Positions 45,385 through 54,140 of a DNA stretch of 64,000 nt are shown one piece after another. How positions within the stretch are numbered: the first letter of the stretch is position 1; each line of letters opens with the position of its first letter. This DNA is from Burkholderiaceae bacterium 16 (GTDB lineage: Bacteria > Pseudomonadota > Gammaproteobacteria > Burkholderiales > Burkholderiaceae): NCBI GenBank assembly GCA_000955785.1, contig JYOD01000052.1, positions 400-64,399 of the forward strand. The letters run 5' to 3'. The notes beneath the pieces were generated by a model. That model was not told the origin of the DNA. It saw nothing but the letters and a program-made list of their open reading frames with translations, and searched no databases. A program made the position numbers and the translations under genes.

Positions 45385-46536
45385 TTACTTAATACCCAGG
45401 CGCCACAACGAAGTCACTTCAGCCGCCCGCGCAGCATGCAGCGGGTCAGTCGCATCCGTAGCCTTCGGATGGCTAGGCTTTACCTCCAACCGCCCCAACA
45501 CCTTCAACCCAGCCTCATCAATCCACGCCAACAACTGATCCCGCGAACGCAGCCCCAGGTGCTCAGCCAGATCAGACAGCAGCAGCCAGCCTTCACCCTT
45601 CGGCTCCAGATGATCAGCCAGCCCGGCGATAAATCCCTTGAGCATCTGGCAATCCGGGTCATACACCGCGCGCTCAATCGGCGAGTTCGGACGTGCCGGC
45701 ACCCACGGCGGGTTACACACCACCAGCGGCGCACGGCCTTCCGGGAAGAGGTCGGCTTCCACCACTTCCACCTGGCCTGCCGCCTTGAGGCGGTGGATGT
45801 TATCGCTGGCGCACGCGAGTGCGCGCGGGTCCATGTCGGTGGCGATCACGCGCTTGACGCCGCGCTGGGCCAGCAGGGCGGCCAGCACCCCGGTGCCGGT
45901 GCCGATATCGAAGGCGAGGTTGAGGGCGCCGGCGGGTAGCTGGGCCTTGGCGACCAGGTCGATGTACTCGCCGCGCACCGGCGAGAAGACGCCGTAGTAC
46001 GGATGGATGCGTTCAGCCAGCGCCGGAATCTCCACGCCCTTTTTGCGCCACTCGTGCGCGCCGATCAGCCCGAGCAGTTCGCGCATCGATGCCACATACG
46101 GGGCGTCGACTTCGCCATAGGCTTCCAGGCACGCCTCGCGCACATCGGGCGAGCGGCGCAGCGGCACCAGGTGGTCGGCGTCGAAGGGCAGCAGCAGCAT
46201 GGAGAGCGTGCGGGCGCGCTGGGACTGGGCCTGGCGGTGCAGGTGGAAGGCTTCGGTCGGGGTGGGCTTTGCCTTGGGCACCTTGGAGGCCTTGGCGGCC
46301 TTCTTGGGCTTGTCGGCGCGGCGGGCCAGCGCTTGCAGCAGCTGGCGGGCGTTCTGGAAGTCGCCGCGCCAGAGCATGGCGGTGCCTTCGCAGGCGAGGC
46401 GGTAGGCGGTGTCGCCGGTGGTGGTGTCGTCGGCGATGACGACGCGCTTGGGCGGCGGCGCGCCGGCTTCGGAGCGCCAGTTCGCGCTGCGTTCTTCGCC
46501 GTTTTCGGTCCAGTGGATGGTGGCTTGCTCGGTCAT
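45385..46536 (-). CDS. class I SAM-dependent methyltransferase of NPPW type
   Basis: A 383-residue protein. Residues 1-190 are a helical, basic N-terminal region (RRADKPKKAAKASKVPKAKP, a Lys/Ala stretch likely to contact nucleic acid). Then comes HPYYGVFSPVRGEYIDLVAK and the Rossmann domain: motif I LAFDIGTGTGVLAALLAQRG, VIATDMDPRALACASDNIHR and motif IV LVVCNPPWVPARP. NPPW marks enzymes that methylate planar amide or amino nitrogens, such as PrmC, RlmF/RlmG and TrmN6. The start MTEQATIHWTENGEER at 46536 was chosen on an AGAAAGAAAC site. An rRNA or release-factor methyltransferase is likely, but the exact target is not certain. Confidence 0.85.
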   Translation of the reverse strand: MTEQATIHWTENGEERSANWRSEAGAPPPKRVVIADDTTTGDTAYRLACEGTAMLWRGDFQNARQLLQALARRADKPKKAAKASKVPKAKPTPTEAFHLHRQAQSQRARTLSMLLLPFDADHLVPLRRSPDVREACLEAYGEVDAPYVASMRELLGLIGAHEWRKKGVEIPALAERIHPYYGVFSPVRGEYIDLVAKAQLPAGALNLAFDIGTGTGVLAALLAQRGVKRVIATDMDPRALACASDNIHRLKAAGQVEVVEADLFPEGRAPLVVCNPPWVPARPNSPIERAVYDPDCQMLKGFIAGLADHLEPKGEGWLLLSDLAEHLGLRSRDQLLAWIDEAGLKVLGRLEVKPSHPKATDATDPLHAARAAEVTSLWRLGIK

Positions 46537-46717
46537 TAGTTTCTTTCTGGCCACTTGTGGCGGCCAATGGGGTTGTGCGGATAAGTCTGGCCAACGTGGG
46601 CTGGCCATTCAAGGCGATCCGGCCCCGCCGCGCGCCGGCTGGCAAGCCGGGGCGCCCTGGCAGGGCTGGCATGGCGCGGCTGGTGGCGTTCCGGTCAGCC
46701 GCGCTGGATTGGGTGCT

Positions 46718-47659
46718 TCAGAGTTCGTAGGCTTCGTGCTCGCCCGACATGGCTTGTTCTACCAGCTTGCGGTTCAGCGTCGGGGAGAACAACTCAATAA
46801 AGGTATACACGAAGCTGCGCAGGTAGGCGCCTTGCTTGACTGCCAGATGCGTCACATTGGTGCCGAACAGGTGTCCGGCGGGAATGCCGCGCAGGTTGCG
46901 GTCGCGCTCGGCGTCGAAGGCTACGCCGGCGACGATGCCTACGCCAAGGCCGATTTCCACATAGGTCTTGATCACGTCGGCGTCAATGGCTTCCAGGATG
47001 ATGTCGGGCTTGAGGTGGCGCAGCTCGAAGGCTTTGTCGATCTTGGGGCGGCCGGCGAAGTTCGGATCATAAGTGATGATGGGGTAGCCCATCAGGTCTT
47101 CCAGCGCCAGGTGCTTCTTTTCCAGCAGGGGATGGTCGGGCGGCGTGACGACAATGTGCTGCCATTGGTAGCCCGGGAGGGAGATCAGGTTCTTGTCGGC
47201 CGAGATCCCTTCCGTGGCGATCCCGATGTCGGCATGGTCGTGCAGCACCATGTCGGCGATTTGCGTCGGATTGCCCTGTTGTATGGAAAGCCGCACTTTT
47301 GGGTAGCGCTTGGTAAACTCCGCGATCACCCGGGGCAGGGCGTAGCGCGCCTGGGTGTGGGTGGTGGCGATGGTGAAGTTGCCCTGGTCCTGGGCGGCGT
47401 AGTCCTTGCCCACCCGTTTCAGGCTTTCCACTTCCTGCAGGATCTTCTCCACCGACTCCAGGATGCGGCGGCCGGGCTCCGTCAGGCTGCGGATGCGCTT
47501 GCCATGGCGGGTAAAGATATCCACGCCCAGCTCTTCCTCAAGCTCGATGATGGCCTTGGAGACGCCGGGTTGTGATGTGTAAAGCGCTTTTGCAGCTTCG
47601 GTCAGGTTGTAGTTCTGGCGTACGGCTTCGCGCACAAAGCGGAACTGGTGCAGGTTCAT
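46718..47659 (-). CDS. cysB: CysB-type LysR regulator of sulfur assimilation
   Basis: A 313-residue LTTR. The HTH reads LHQFRFVREAVRQNYNLTEA then LYTSQPGVSKAIIELEEELG (residues 3-60), typical of CysB. The effector domain keeps the sulfate/N-acetylserine pocket segments TTHTQARYALPRVIAEF and IQQGNPTQIADMVLHDHADI. It is divergent from the sulfate assimilation operon over 155 bp of AT-rich sequence (AACTTCTTATTAGTTTGAGA near 47683-47702), which suits CysB's broad footprint. It should activate that operon when O-acetylserine or N-acetylserine accumulates and sulfide is short. Cbl is the alternative; position favours CysB. Confidence 0.92.
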   Translation of the reverse strand: MNLHQFRFVREAVRQNYNLTEAAKALYTSQPGVSKAIIELEEELGVDIFTRHGKRIRSLTEPGRRILESVEKILQEVESLKRVGKDYAAQDQGNFTIATTHTQARYALPRVIAEFTKRYPKVRLSIQQGNPTQIADMVLHDHADIGIATEGISADKNLISLPGYQWQHIVVTPPDHPLLEKKHLALEDLMGYPIITYDPNFAGRPKIDKAFELRHLKPDIILEAIDADVIKTYVEIGLGVGIVAGVAFDAERDRNLRGIPAGHLFGTNVTHLAVKQGAYLRSFVYTFIELFSPTLNRKLVEQAMSGEHEAYEL

Positions 47660-47814
47660 ATATCCGTGTTCGTATAAACAAACAACTTCTTATTAGTTTG
47701 AGATATGAGGCCAGTTTATTACGATTCTCGAACTTTGTTAATGAACGGTCGGAACCTCCGCGCACGTGCCTAGCTTTCAGGCAGTCCCGGACGCTCACCG
47801 GCCGGTGAACCCCA

Positions 47815-48588
47815 ATGTCTCTTGCCTATACCGTTTCCGGTCTGCTAGTAGGCGTCCTCGTCGGCCTGACCGGGGTTGGCGGGGGTTCGCTCATGACGCC
47901 GCTGCTGACCCTGCTGTTCGGCTTCTCGCCGGCCACGGCGGTTGGCACCGACCTCGCTTTCGCCGCCATCACCAAGGGTTTCGGCACGGTGGCGCACCGC
48001 GCCCACGGCCATGTGCAGTGGCAGGTGGTGCGCCGCCTGTGCATCGGCAGCCTGCCGGCCGCGGTGGTGGCCATCCTGGTGCTCAAGAGCGCCGGTGAAC
48101 TCAACGCGCAGTGGCTGCACGCGATCCGCCTGACCATCGGCGTGTCGGTGATCCTGACGGTATTGTCGCTCCTGTTCCGCAAGCAGATGCTGGCGTGGCT
48201 GGCACGCAACCCGCGCTTCCAGCTCGAAGGCCGTGCCCAGGCGGTTGCCACCGTGGTGGTGGGCGCCGTGATCGGGGTGCTGGTGACGGTGTCCTCGATC
48301 GGCGCGGGTGCCGTGGGCGCCACGCTCATTCTGCTGCTGTATCCCCGCATGAAGCCGGCCGAGGTGGCTGGCACCGATATCGCCTACGCCGTCCCGCTGA
48401 CGGCGCTTGCCGGCCTGGGCCACGTCTGGCTCGGCACGGTGAACTGGACGCTGTTGCTGGCCTTGCTGATGGGTTCGATCCCCGGCATCTGGCTGGGCGC
48501 GCAACTGTCGCGGGCGCTGCCCGAGCGGCTGGTGCGCGCCGCGCTGGCTACCACGCTGACGCTGGTCGCCATCAAGCTCGTCTCCTGA
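47815..48588 (+). CDS. TauE/SafE-family sulfur permease
   Basis: A 257-residue polytopic inner-membrane protein with about eight segments. TauE/SafE signatures occur twice: VGVLVGLTGVGGGSLMTPLL near the N terminus and IGVLVTVSSIGAGAVGATLI in the second half, as usual for this internally duplicated family. It is the first gene behind the cysB divergent region, 29 bp before cysI, so it is very likely part of the sulfate regulon. The role would be export of sulfite or another sulfur anion, or sulfate/sulfonate movement; direction cannot be told from sequence. Confidence 0.88.
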   Translation: MSLAYTVSGLLVGVLVGLTGVGGGSLMTPLLTLLFGFSPATAVGTDLAFAAITKGFGTVAHRAHGHVQWQVVRRLCIGSLPAAVVAILVLKSAGELNAQWLHAIRLTIGVSVILTVLSLLFRKQMLAWLARNPRFQLEGRAQAVATVVVGAVIGVLVTVSSIGAGAVGATLILLLYPRMKPAEVAGTDIAYAVPLTALAGLGHVWLGTVNWTLLLALLMGSIPGIWLGAQLSRALPERLVRAALATTLTLVAIKLVS

Positions 48589-48617
48589 ATTCAACGAATA
48601 CTGAACGGACCCACACC

Positions 48618-50297
48618 ATGTATCAGTACGACCAATACGACCAACGCATCGTGAACGAGCGCGTAGCCCAGTTCCGTGACCAGGTGCGCCGCCGCCTGTC
48701 GGACGAACTGACCGAGGAAGAATTCCTGCCGCTGCGCTTGCAGAATGGCCTGTACATGCAGCGCCATGCCTACATGCTGCGCGTGGCGATTCCGTACGGC
48801 CTGCTGTCGAGCAAGCAGATGCGCATGCTGGGTCATATCGCGCGCGAGTATGACCGCGGCTATGGTCACTTCTCCACCCGCCAGAACATCCAGTACAACT
48901 GGATGGAACTGGAGCGCGTGCCTGACGTGCTGGCCGAACTCGCCAGCGTCGAGATGCACGGCATCCAGACCTCCGGCAATTGCGTGCGCAATATCACCAC
49001 CGACCACTTCGCCGGCGTCGCGCCCGATGAGTCCGTGGACCCGCGCGTGCTGGCCGAACTGCTGCGCCAGTGGAGCACCTTCCAGCCGGAATTCGCGTTC
49101 CTGCCGCGCAAGTTCAAGATCGCCATCTCGGCTTCGGCCGACGACCGCGCCGTGGTGCAGATGCACGATATCGGCATCTACGCCTACCGCAACGCCCAGG
49201 GCGAAACGCGCCTGCGTATCCTGGCCGGCGGTGGCCTGGGCCGCACGCCGATCCTGGGTTCGGTGATCAAGGACGACCTGCCGTGGCAGCACCTGCTGTC
49301 GTACGTGGAATCGGCCATTCGCGTGTACAACCGCTATGGCCGCCGCGACAACAAGTACAAGGCCCGCATCAAGATCCTGGTGAAGGCCATCGGCGCGGAG
49401 AAGTTCGCGCAGGAAGTCGAGGAAGAATGGCAGCACAGCAAGGATGGTCCCGCCACCATCACGCAGGCTGAGTTCGACCGCGTGGCGCAGTACTTCGCGC
49501 CCCCGGCCTACGACAAGCTGGCCGATACCGATGCTTCGTATGAAAAGCACCTGCTGGAAGAAAAGGCCTTCGCCCGCTGGGTGAGCCGCAGCGTGCATGC
49601 GCACAAGGTGCCCGGCTACGCCGCGGTCACGCTGTCGACCAAGCCCGGCCCGGCATCGCCCCCGGGAGATGCCACCGATGCGCAGATCGACCTGGTGGCC
49701 GACCTGGCCGACCGCTATGGCTACGGCGAGCTGCGCGTGGCGCACGAGCAGAACCTGGTGCTGCCGGACGTGCGCAAGCGCGACCTGTACGCGCTGTGGC
49801 AAGAGGCCAAGAAAGCTGGCCTGGCTACCGCCAACATCGGCCTGCTGACCGACATCATCGCCTGCCCGGGCGGCGATTTCTGCTCGCTGGCCAATGCCAA
49901 GTCGATCCCCATCGCGCTGGCCATCCAGGAGCGTTTCGACAACCTGGACTACGTGCACGACCTGGGCGAGATCTCGCTGAACATCTCGGGTTGCATCAAC
50001 GCTTGCGGCCACCACCATGTGGGCAATATCGGCGTGCTGGGCGTGGATAAGGACGGCGAGGAGTGGTACCAGGTCACGCTGGGCGGCGCGCAAGGCAACA
50101 AGAGCGCCATCGGCAAGGTGATCGGCCCGTCGTTCAAGGCCGACGAAATGCCCGACGTGGTGTCGCGCATCATCGACACCTTCGTGGCCAACCGCCATGA
50201 CGACGAACGCTTCATCGACGTGCTGGGCCGGATCGGCATCGCCCCGTTCAAGGAACGCGTCTATGCCGACAAGCAGCGCGAACGCGCCGAAGCCTGA
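48618..50297 (+). CDS. cysI: siroheme nitrite/sulfite reductase, assimilatory (sulfite reductase hemoprotein)
   Basis: A 559-residue enzyme reducing sulfite to sulfide with six electrons. The 4Fe-4S/siroheme ligands are Cys416 and Cys422 (CPGGDFCSLANAKS) and Cys459 and Cys463 (NISGCINACGHHHVG). Siroheme-contact arginines lie in YGHFSTRQNIQYNW and GNCVRNITTDHFAGV. The order of the two ferredoxin-like halves is normal, and the length is like ferredoxin-dependent or CysI-type enzymes. It sits among cysH, cysD, cysN and a siroheme synthase gene, so sulfite rather than nitrite is the physiological substrate. There is no CysJ flavoprotein in the window; the small DUF934 protein next to it may help electron delivery. 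Confidence 0.93.
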   Translation: MYQYDQYDQRIVNERVAQFRDQVRRRLSDELTEEEFLPLRLQNGLYMQRHAYMLRVAIPYGLLSSKQMRMLGHIAREYDRGYGHFSTRQNIQYNWMELERVPDVLAELASVEMHGIQTSGNCVRNITTDHFAGVAPDESVDPRVLAELLRQWSTFQPEFAFLPRKFKIAISASADDRAVVQMHDIGIYAYRNAQGETRLRILAGGGLGRTPILGSVIKDDLPWQHLLSYVESAIRVYNRYGRRDNKYKARIKILVKAIGAEKFAQEVEEEWQHSKDGPATITQAEFDRVAQYFAPPAYDKLADTDASYEKHLLEEKAFARWVSRSVHAHKVPGYAAVTLSTKPGPASPPGDATDAQIDLVADLADRYGYGELRVAHEQNLVLPDVRKRDLYALWQEAKKAGLATANIGLLTDIIACPGGDFCSLANAKSIPIALAIQERFDNLDYVHDLGEISLNISGCINACGHHHVGNIGVLGVDKDGEEWYQVTLGGAQGNKSAIGKVIGPSFKADEMPDVVSRIIDTFVANRHDDERFIDVLGRIGIAPFKERVYADKQRERAEA

Positions 50298-50315
50298 GCA
50301 CCGGAGATAAACGAC

Positions 50316-50897
50316 ATGGCAAAGATTATTCAACTGCAACGCGGCGAAGGCGCCAGCCCGGTCCCGGCCATCATCGATGACGCATGGACCGTGCTGCGCG
50401 GTGCCGAGGGCGCGGCCCTGACCGACGAACAAATCGTCGCCGCCGCGCAAAGCACGGATGCCGTGCTGTTCCCGCTGACCGCATGGCTGGCGCACAAGGA
50501 CGGCGCACTGGCCGGCCGCGCGGCCAACATCACCGGCATCTGGCTGGCGCCGGAAGACGAGCCGGCCGACGCGCAGGCCGCGTTTGCCAGCGTGGCCGTG
50601 GTGGCGGTGGATTTCCCCGTGTTCCGCGATGGCCGTGGTTTTTCCACCGCCTATCTGCTGCGCACCCGCTACAACTGGAAGGGCGAGCTGCGCGCCATCG
50701 GCGACGTGCTGCGCGACCAGCTCAATTTCATGAAGCGCTGCGGCTTTGACACCTTCGCTGTGCGCGCCGACAAGAACATCGACGACGCCATCAAGGGCTT
50801 CACGGAATTCACCGTGGCCTACCAGGCGTCGGTGGACGAGCCGCTGCCGCTGTTCCGCCGCAACCGCGCCGAAGCGCTGGGCAAGGAAACGGCATGA
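50316..50897 (+). CDS. DUF934 family protein, sulfite-reductase-associated
   Basis: A 193-residue protein of DUF934, a family found next to siroheme sulfite reductase in proteobacteria. Visible segments are VVAVDFPVFRDGRGFSTAYL, LRTRYNWKGELRAIGDVLRD, QLNFMKRCGFDTFAVR and the Pro-Leu-Phe-Arg-Arg tail. It has no signal peptide and no cluster-binding cysteine pattern. The start follows GGAGATAAACGAC, 18 bp after cysI, and its stop overlaps the cysH start (ATGA). Operon position argues for a role in sulfite reduction, perhaps as an electron-transfer or assembly partner replacing CysJ, but no biochemical function is assigned. Confidence 0.9.
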   Translation: MAKIIQLQRGEGASPVPAIIDDAWTVLRGAEGAALTDEQIVAAAQSTDAVLFPLTAWLAHKDGALAGRAANITGIWLAPEDEPADAQAAFASVAVVAVDFPVFRDGRGFSTAYLLRTRYNWKGELRAIGDVLRDQLNFMKRCGFDTFAVRADKNIDDAIKGFTEFTVAYQASVDEPLPLFRRNRAEALGKETA

Positions 50898-51682
50898 GCG
50901 AGATTGCTATCGTCGAGGCTCCCGTCTCTTCGCTGCGTCCCCCGGCACTGTGGACCGCGCCGGAGTACACCGGCAGCGTGGCGGATCTCGAAGCCAAGGA
51001 GCGTGAGCTGGCCCAGCGCCTGGCGCAAATCGCCGGCCGGTTCTTTCGCGCCCGCTTTGCCTCCAGCCTGGCGGCCGAAGACATGGTCGTGACCGATGCG
51101 ATCCTGCGCGGCTCCGAGCAGGTGCGCGCGGGGATCCGCGTGTTCACGCTGCAAACCGGCCGCCTGCACGCCGAGACGCTGGCGGTGCTGGACGAAGTCA
51201 AGGCGCACTACGGCTACGACATCGAGCGCTTCACGCCGGACCCCGAGGCTGTCGAGAACTACCTGAAGAACCACGGGCTGAACGCGTTCTACGACAGCGT
51301 GGACCTGCGCAAGAGCTGCTGCGGCATCCGCAAGGTGGAGCCGTTGAACCGCGCGCTGTCGCATGCGGACGCATGGCTGACCGGCCAGCGCCGCGAGCAG
51401 GCGGTGACGCGCTCGGAGCTGCCGTTCGAGGAGATGGACGAAGCGCGCGGCATTCCGAAGTTCAACCCGCTCGCCGACTGGAGCGAGGCCGAGGTGTGGG
51501 CTTACCTGAAGCGGCATGACGTGCCGGTCAACGCGCTGCATGCCAAGGGCTACCCCAGCATCGGCTGCGAGCCCTGTACGCGCGCCGTGCGCGCCGGCGA
51601 GGATGTGCGCGCCGGACGGTGGTGGTGGGAGAGCAAGGACTCGAAAGAGTGCGGGCTTCACGAACAGAACATCAAGCATTGA
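50894..51682 (+). CDS. cysH: adenylyl-sulfate (APS) reductase
   Basis: A 262-residue assimilatory reductase. Residues 60-210 form the nucleotide-binding fold, with ASSLAAEDMVVTDAIL in place of the usual S-x-G. Two cysteine pairs, KSCCGIRKVEPLNRAL and IGCEPCTRAV, bind a 4Fe-4S cluster; this is the hallmark of APS reductases and is absent in PAPS reductases. The C-terminal catalytic Cys is in SKECGLHEQNIKH. The pathway thus bypasses APS kinase: sulfate goes to APS, then directly to sulfite with thioredoxin. It overlaps DUF934 by four bases and is followed by cysD after about 10. Confidence 0.94.
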   Translation: MSEIAIVEAPVSSLRPPALWTAPEYTGSVADLEAKERELAQRLAQIAGRFFRARFASSLAAEDMVVTDAILRGSEQVRAGIRVFTLQTGRLHAETLAVLDEVKAHYGYDIERFTPDPEAVENYLKNHGLNAFYDSVDLRKSCCGIRKVEPLNRALSHADAWLTGQRREQAVTRSELPFEEMDEARGIPKFNPLADWSEAEVWAYLKRHDVPVNALHAKGYPSIGCEPCTRAVRAGEDVRAGRWWWESKDSKECGLHEQNIKH

Positions 51683-51693
51683 GGCCAGACGAA

Positions 51694-52656
51694 ATGGGCA
51701 TCATGAACGAACTGACTGGCGCGCCGGAAGTGGCGCACCTGCTGCAAGTGCAAAACGATCACCTCGACAAGCTCGAGGCGGAATCCATCTACATCATCCG
51801 CGAGGTGGTGGCGGAGTGCCGCAACCCGGCGCTGCTGTTCTCGGGCGGCAAGGATTCGATCGTCATGCTGCATCTGGCACTCAAGGCATTCCGCCTGGGC
51901 GACCGCAAGACCGAACTGCCGTTCCCGCTGGTGCATATCGATACCGGCCACAACTACCCGGAAGTGATCACTTTCCGCGACCAGCGCGTGGCCGAGCTCG
52001 GCGCGCGCCTGGTGGTGGGCCATGTGGAAGACTCCATCAAGCGCGGCACCGTGCGCCTGCGCAAGGAAACCGACTCGCGCAATGCCGCGCAAGCCGTGAC
52101 CCTGCTGGAAACCATCGAAGCCAACAAGTACGACGCGCTGATGGGCGGTGCCCGCCGCGATGAAGAAAAGGCGCGTGCCAAGGAACGCATCTTCTCCTTC
52201 CGCGACGAGTTCGGCCAGTGGGACCCGAAGGCCCAGCGCCCGGAACTGTGGAGCCTGTATAACGCCCGCATGGCCACCGGCGAACAGATGCGCGTGTTCC
52301 CCATCTCCAACTGGACCGAGCTGGACGTGTGGCAGTACATTGCCCGCGAGAACCTCGAACTGCCCCCGATCTACTACGCGCATGAGCGCGAAGTGGTGAG
52401 GAAGAACGGCTTGCTGGTGCCGGTGACGCCGATCACGCCGAAGCAAGACGGCGACGTCAGCGAAGTGATCTCGGTGCGCTTTCGCACCGTGGGCGACATC
52501 AGCTGCACCTGCCCGGTGGCCAGCGTTGCGGCCTCGCCGATCGAGATCATCGCCGAGACGGCCGTGACCGAAATCACCGAGCGCGGCGCGACGCGGATGG
52601 ATGACCAGACGAGCGAAGCGTCCATGGAACGCCGCAAAAAAGAAGGCTACTTCTAA
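51694..52656 (+). CDS. cysD: sulfate adenylyltransferase subunit 2
   Basis: A 320-residue ATP sulfurylase catalytic subunit, forming APS from sulfate and ATP with CysN. The PP-loop ATP-pyrophosphatase motif is LLFSGGKDSIVMLHL. Further conserved segments are VHIDTGHNYPEVITFRDQ, MGGARRDEEKARAKERIFSF, FGQWDPKAQRPELW and the C-terminal SMERRKKEGYF. The ATG at 51694 (MGIMNEL) is preceded by GAGG nine bases upstream; ATG 51703 is an internal alternative. It is separated from cysN by a 140-bp palindromic element, unlike the tight spacing usual for cysDN. Confidence 0.95.
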   Translation: MGIMNELTGAPEVAHLLQVQNDHLDKLEAESIYIIREVVAECRNPALLFSGGKDSIVMLHLALKAFRLGDRKTELPFPLVHIDTGHNYPEVITFRDQRVAELGARLVVGHVEDSIKRGTVRLRKETDSRNAAQAVTLLETIEANKYDALMGGARRDEEKARAKERIFSFRDEFGQWDPKAQRPELWSLYNARMATGEQMRVFPISNWTELDVWQYIARENLELPPIYYAHEREVVRKNGLLVPVTPITPKQDGDVSEVISVRFRTVGDISCTCPVASVAASPIEIIAETAVTEITERGATRMDDQTSEASMERRKKEGYF

Positions 52657-52662
52657 CCCGGA

Positions 52663-52755
52663 CGCATAGGCGGGCACATCGCGTCGTTGCGAGAGTGCTC
52701 GTGTACCAATGTACACGTCGCCCTCACGCGCCTAGCGCTGCCTCCCGCCTATGCG
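52663..52755. repeat. nested palindromic element between cysD and cysN
   Basis: Outer arms CGCATAGGCGGG (52663-52674) and CCCGCCTATGCG (52744-52755) are perfect inverted copies enclosing 69 bp. Inside sits GTGTAC-CAAT-GTACAC (52701-52716), another perfect palindrome. The element is non-coding in all frames and interrupts an otherwise compact operon. I recall GTGTAC-type palindromes as dispersed repeats in Ralstonia/Cupriavidus. It could also be a transcript-processing or attenuation site. Confidence 0.7.
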
Positions 52756-52796
52756 CCGGAGCGAGCGCTGCGAGAGGGAAGAAGAAAGGATTTGAC

Positions 52797-54101
52797 ATGA
52801 GCACCCAAGCAACACACCAAGGCCTGCTGCGTTTTATCACCGCTGGTTCGGTCGACGATGGCAAGAGCACGCTGATTGGCCGCCTGCTGTATGACAGCAA
52901 GGCTGTGCTGTCCGATCAGCTGACCGCGCTGACCAAGGCCAAGAACAAGCGTACCGCCGGCGAGCAGATCGATTTCTCGCTGCTGACCGATGGCCTGGAA
53001 GCCGAGCGCGAGCAGGGCATCACCATCGACGTGGCTTACCGCTATTTCTCCACCGCGCGCCGCAAGTTCATCATCGCGGACACGCCGGGGCATGAGCAGT
53101 ACACCCGCAACATGGTGACGGGCGCGTCCACCGCGCATGCCGCCATCGTGCTGGTCGACGCCACCCGCGTGACCGTGACCGACGGCCGCGCCGAATTGCT
53201 GGCCCAGACCAAGCGCCACTCGGCCATTCTCAAGCTGCTGGAACTGCAGCATGTGATCGTGGCGGTCAACAAGATGGACCTGGTCGAGTTCAGCGAAGAG
53301 CGCTTCAACCAGATCCGCGACGCTTACACCGAGCTGGCTGCCCAACTGGGCCTGAAGGACGTGCGCTACGTGCCGGTATCGGCGCTGCGTGGCGACAATA
53401 TCGTCAACGCCAGCCAGGCCATGCCGTGGTACCAGGGCGAGCCGCTGCTGCCGCTGCTCGAAGCGCTGCCGGTGGAAGAAGCCGCGTCCGAAGGCGACGA
53501 TGCGCTGCGTTTCCCGGTGCAACTGGTGATTCGCCAGGACGGCGCCCAGGCGGACGATTTCCGCGGCTATGCCGGCCGGGTCGAGGCAGGCACCGTGCGC
53601 GTGGGCCAGAAGCTGCGCGTGCTGCCGACCAATCGCGATGCCGTGGTGGCCGAGGTGCTGACGCCCAATGGCGTGGCCGAATCGGCCAGCGTAGGCGAGA
53701 CCGTCACGGTGCGCCTGTCGGAAGATGTGGATGTGTCACGCGGTGATATGTTCGTTGCCGCCGGCGCGGACAGTGTTTCGGCCAAGAAGCTGACCGCAGA
53801 CCTGTGCTGGTTCGACGATGAATCGCTCAACCCGGCCCGCAAGTATGTGCTCAAGCACACCACGGCCAGCGTGTTTGCACGCGTCTCGTCGGTGGACCGC
53901 GTGCTGGATGTGCACACGCTGTTGCACGAAACCGGCCGCCACGACATCGGCCTGAACGATATCGGCTCGGTGCAGCTCTCGCTGCAAAAGCCCATCGTCT
54001 GCGATGCATACGGCGACAACCCGGCGACCGGCGCTTTCGTGCTGATCGACGAGGCGACCAACCACACGGTGGCCGCAGGCATGATCCGTGCATTCGCCTA
54101 A
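52797..54101 (+). CDS. cysN: sulfate adenylyltransferase subunit 1 (GTPase)
   Basis: A 434-residue EF-Tu-like GTPase that drives APS formation by GTP hydrolysis. G motifs: G1 GSVDDGKSTLIGRLLYDS, G3 DTPGHEQYTRNM, G4 NKMDL, with TIDVAYRYFST at the switch region; domains 2 and 3 follow (residues 230-434). It lacks a fused CysC APS-kinase domain, in agreement with the APS-reductase route. The start follows AAGAAAGGATTTGAC. It is 40 bp upstream of the SUMT gene. Confidence 0.95.
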   Translation: MSTQATHQGLLRFITAGSVDDGKSTLIGRLLYDSKAVLSDQLTALTKAKNKRTAGEQIDFSLLTDGLEAEREQGITIDVAYRYFSTARRKFIIADTPGHEQYTRNMVTGASTAHAAIVLVDATRVTVTDGRAELLAQTKRHSAILKLLELQHVIVAVNKMDLVEFSEERFNQIRDAYTELAAQLGLKDVRYVPVSALRGDNIVNASQAMPWYQGEPLLPLLEALPVEEAASEGDDALRFPVQLVIRQDGAQADDFRGYAGRVEAGTVRVGQKLRVLPTNRDAVVAEVLTPNGVAESASVGETVTVRLSEDVDVSRGDMFVAAGADSVSAKKLTADLCWFDDESLNPARKYVLKHTTASVFARVSSVDRVLDVHTLLHETGRHDIGLNDIGSVQLSLQKPIVCDAYGDNPATGAFVLIDEATNHTVAAGMIRAFA

Positions 54102-54140
54102 GGCGAATGAACTGATCAAGCGAACGCGAAGGAGCATGGC

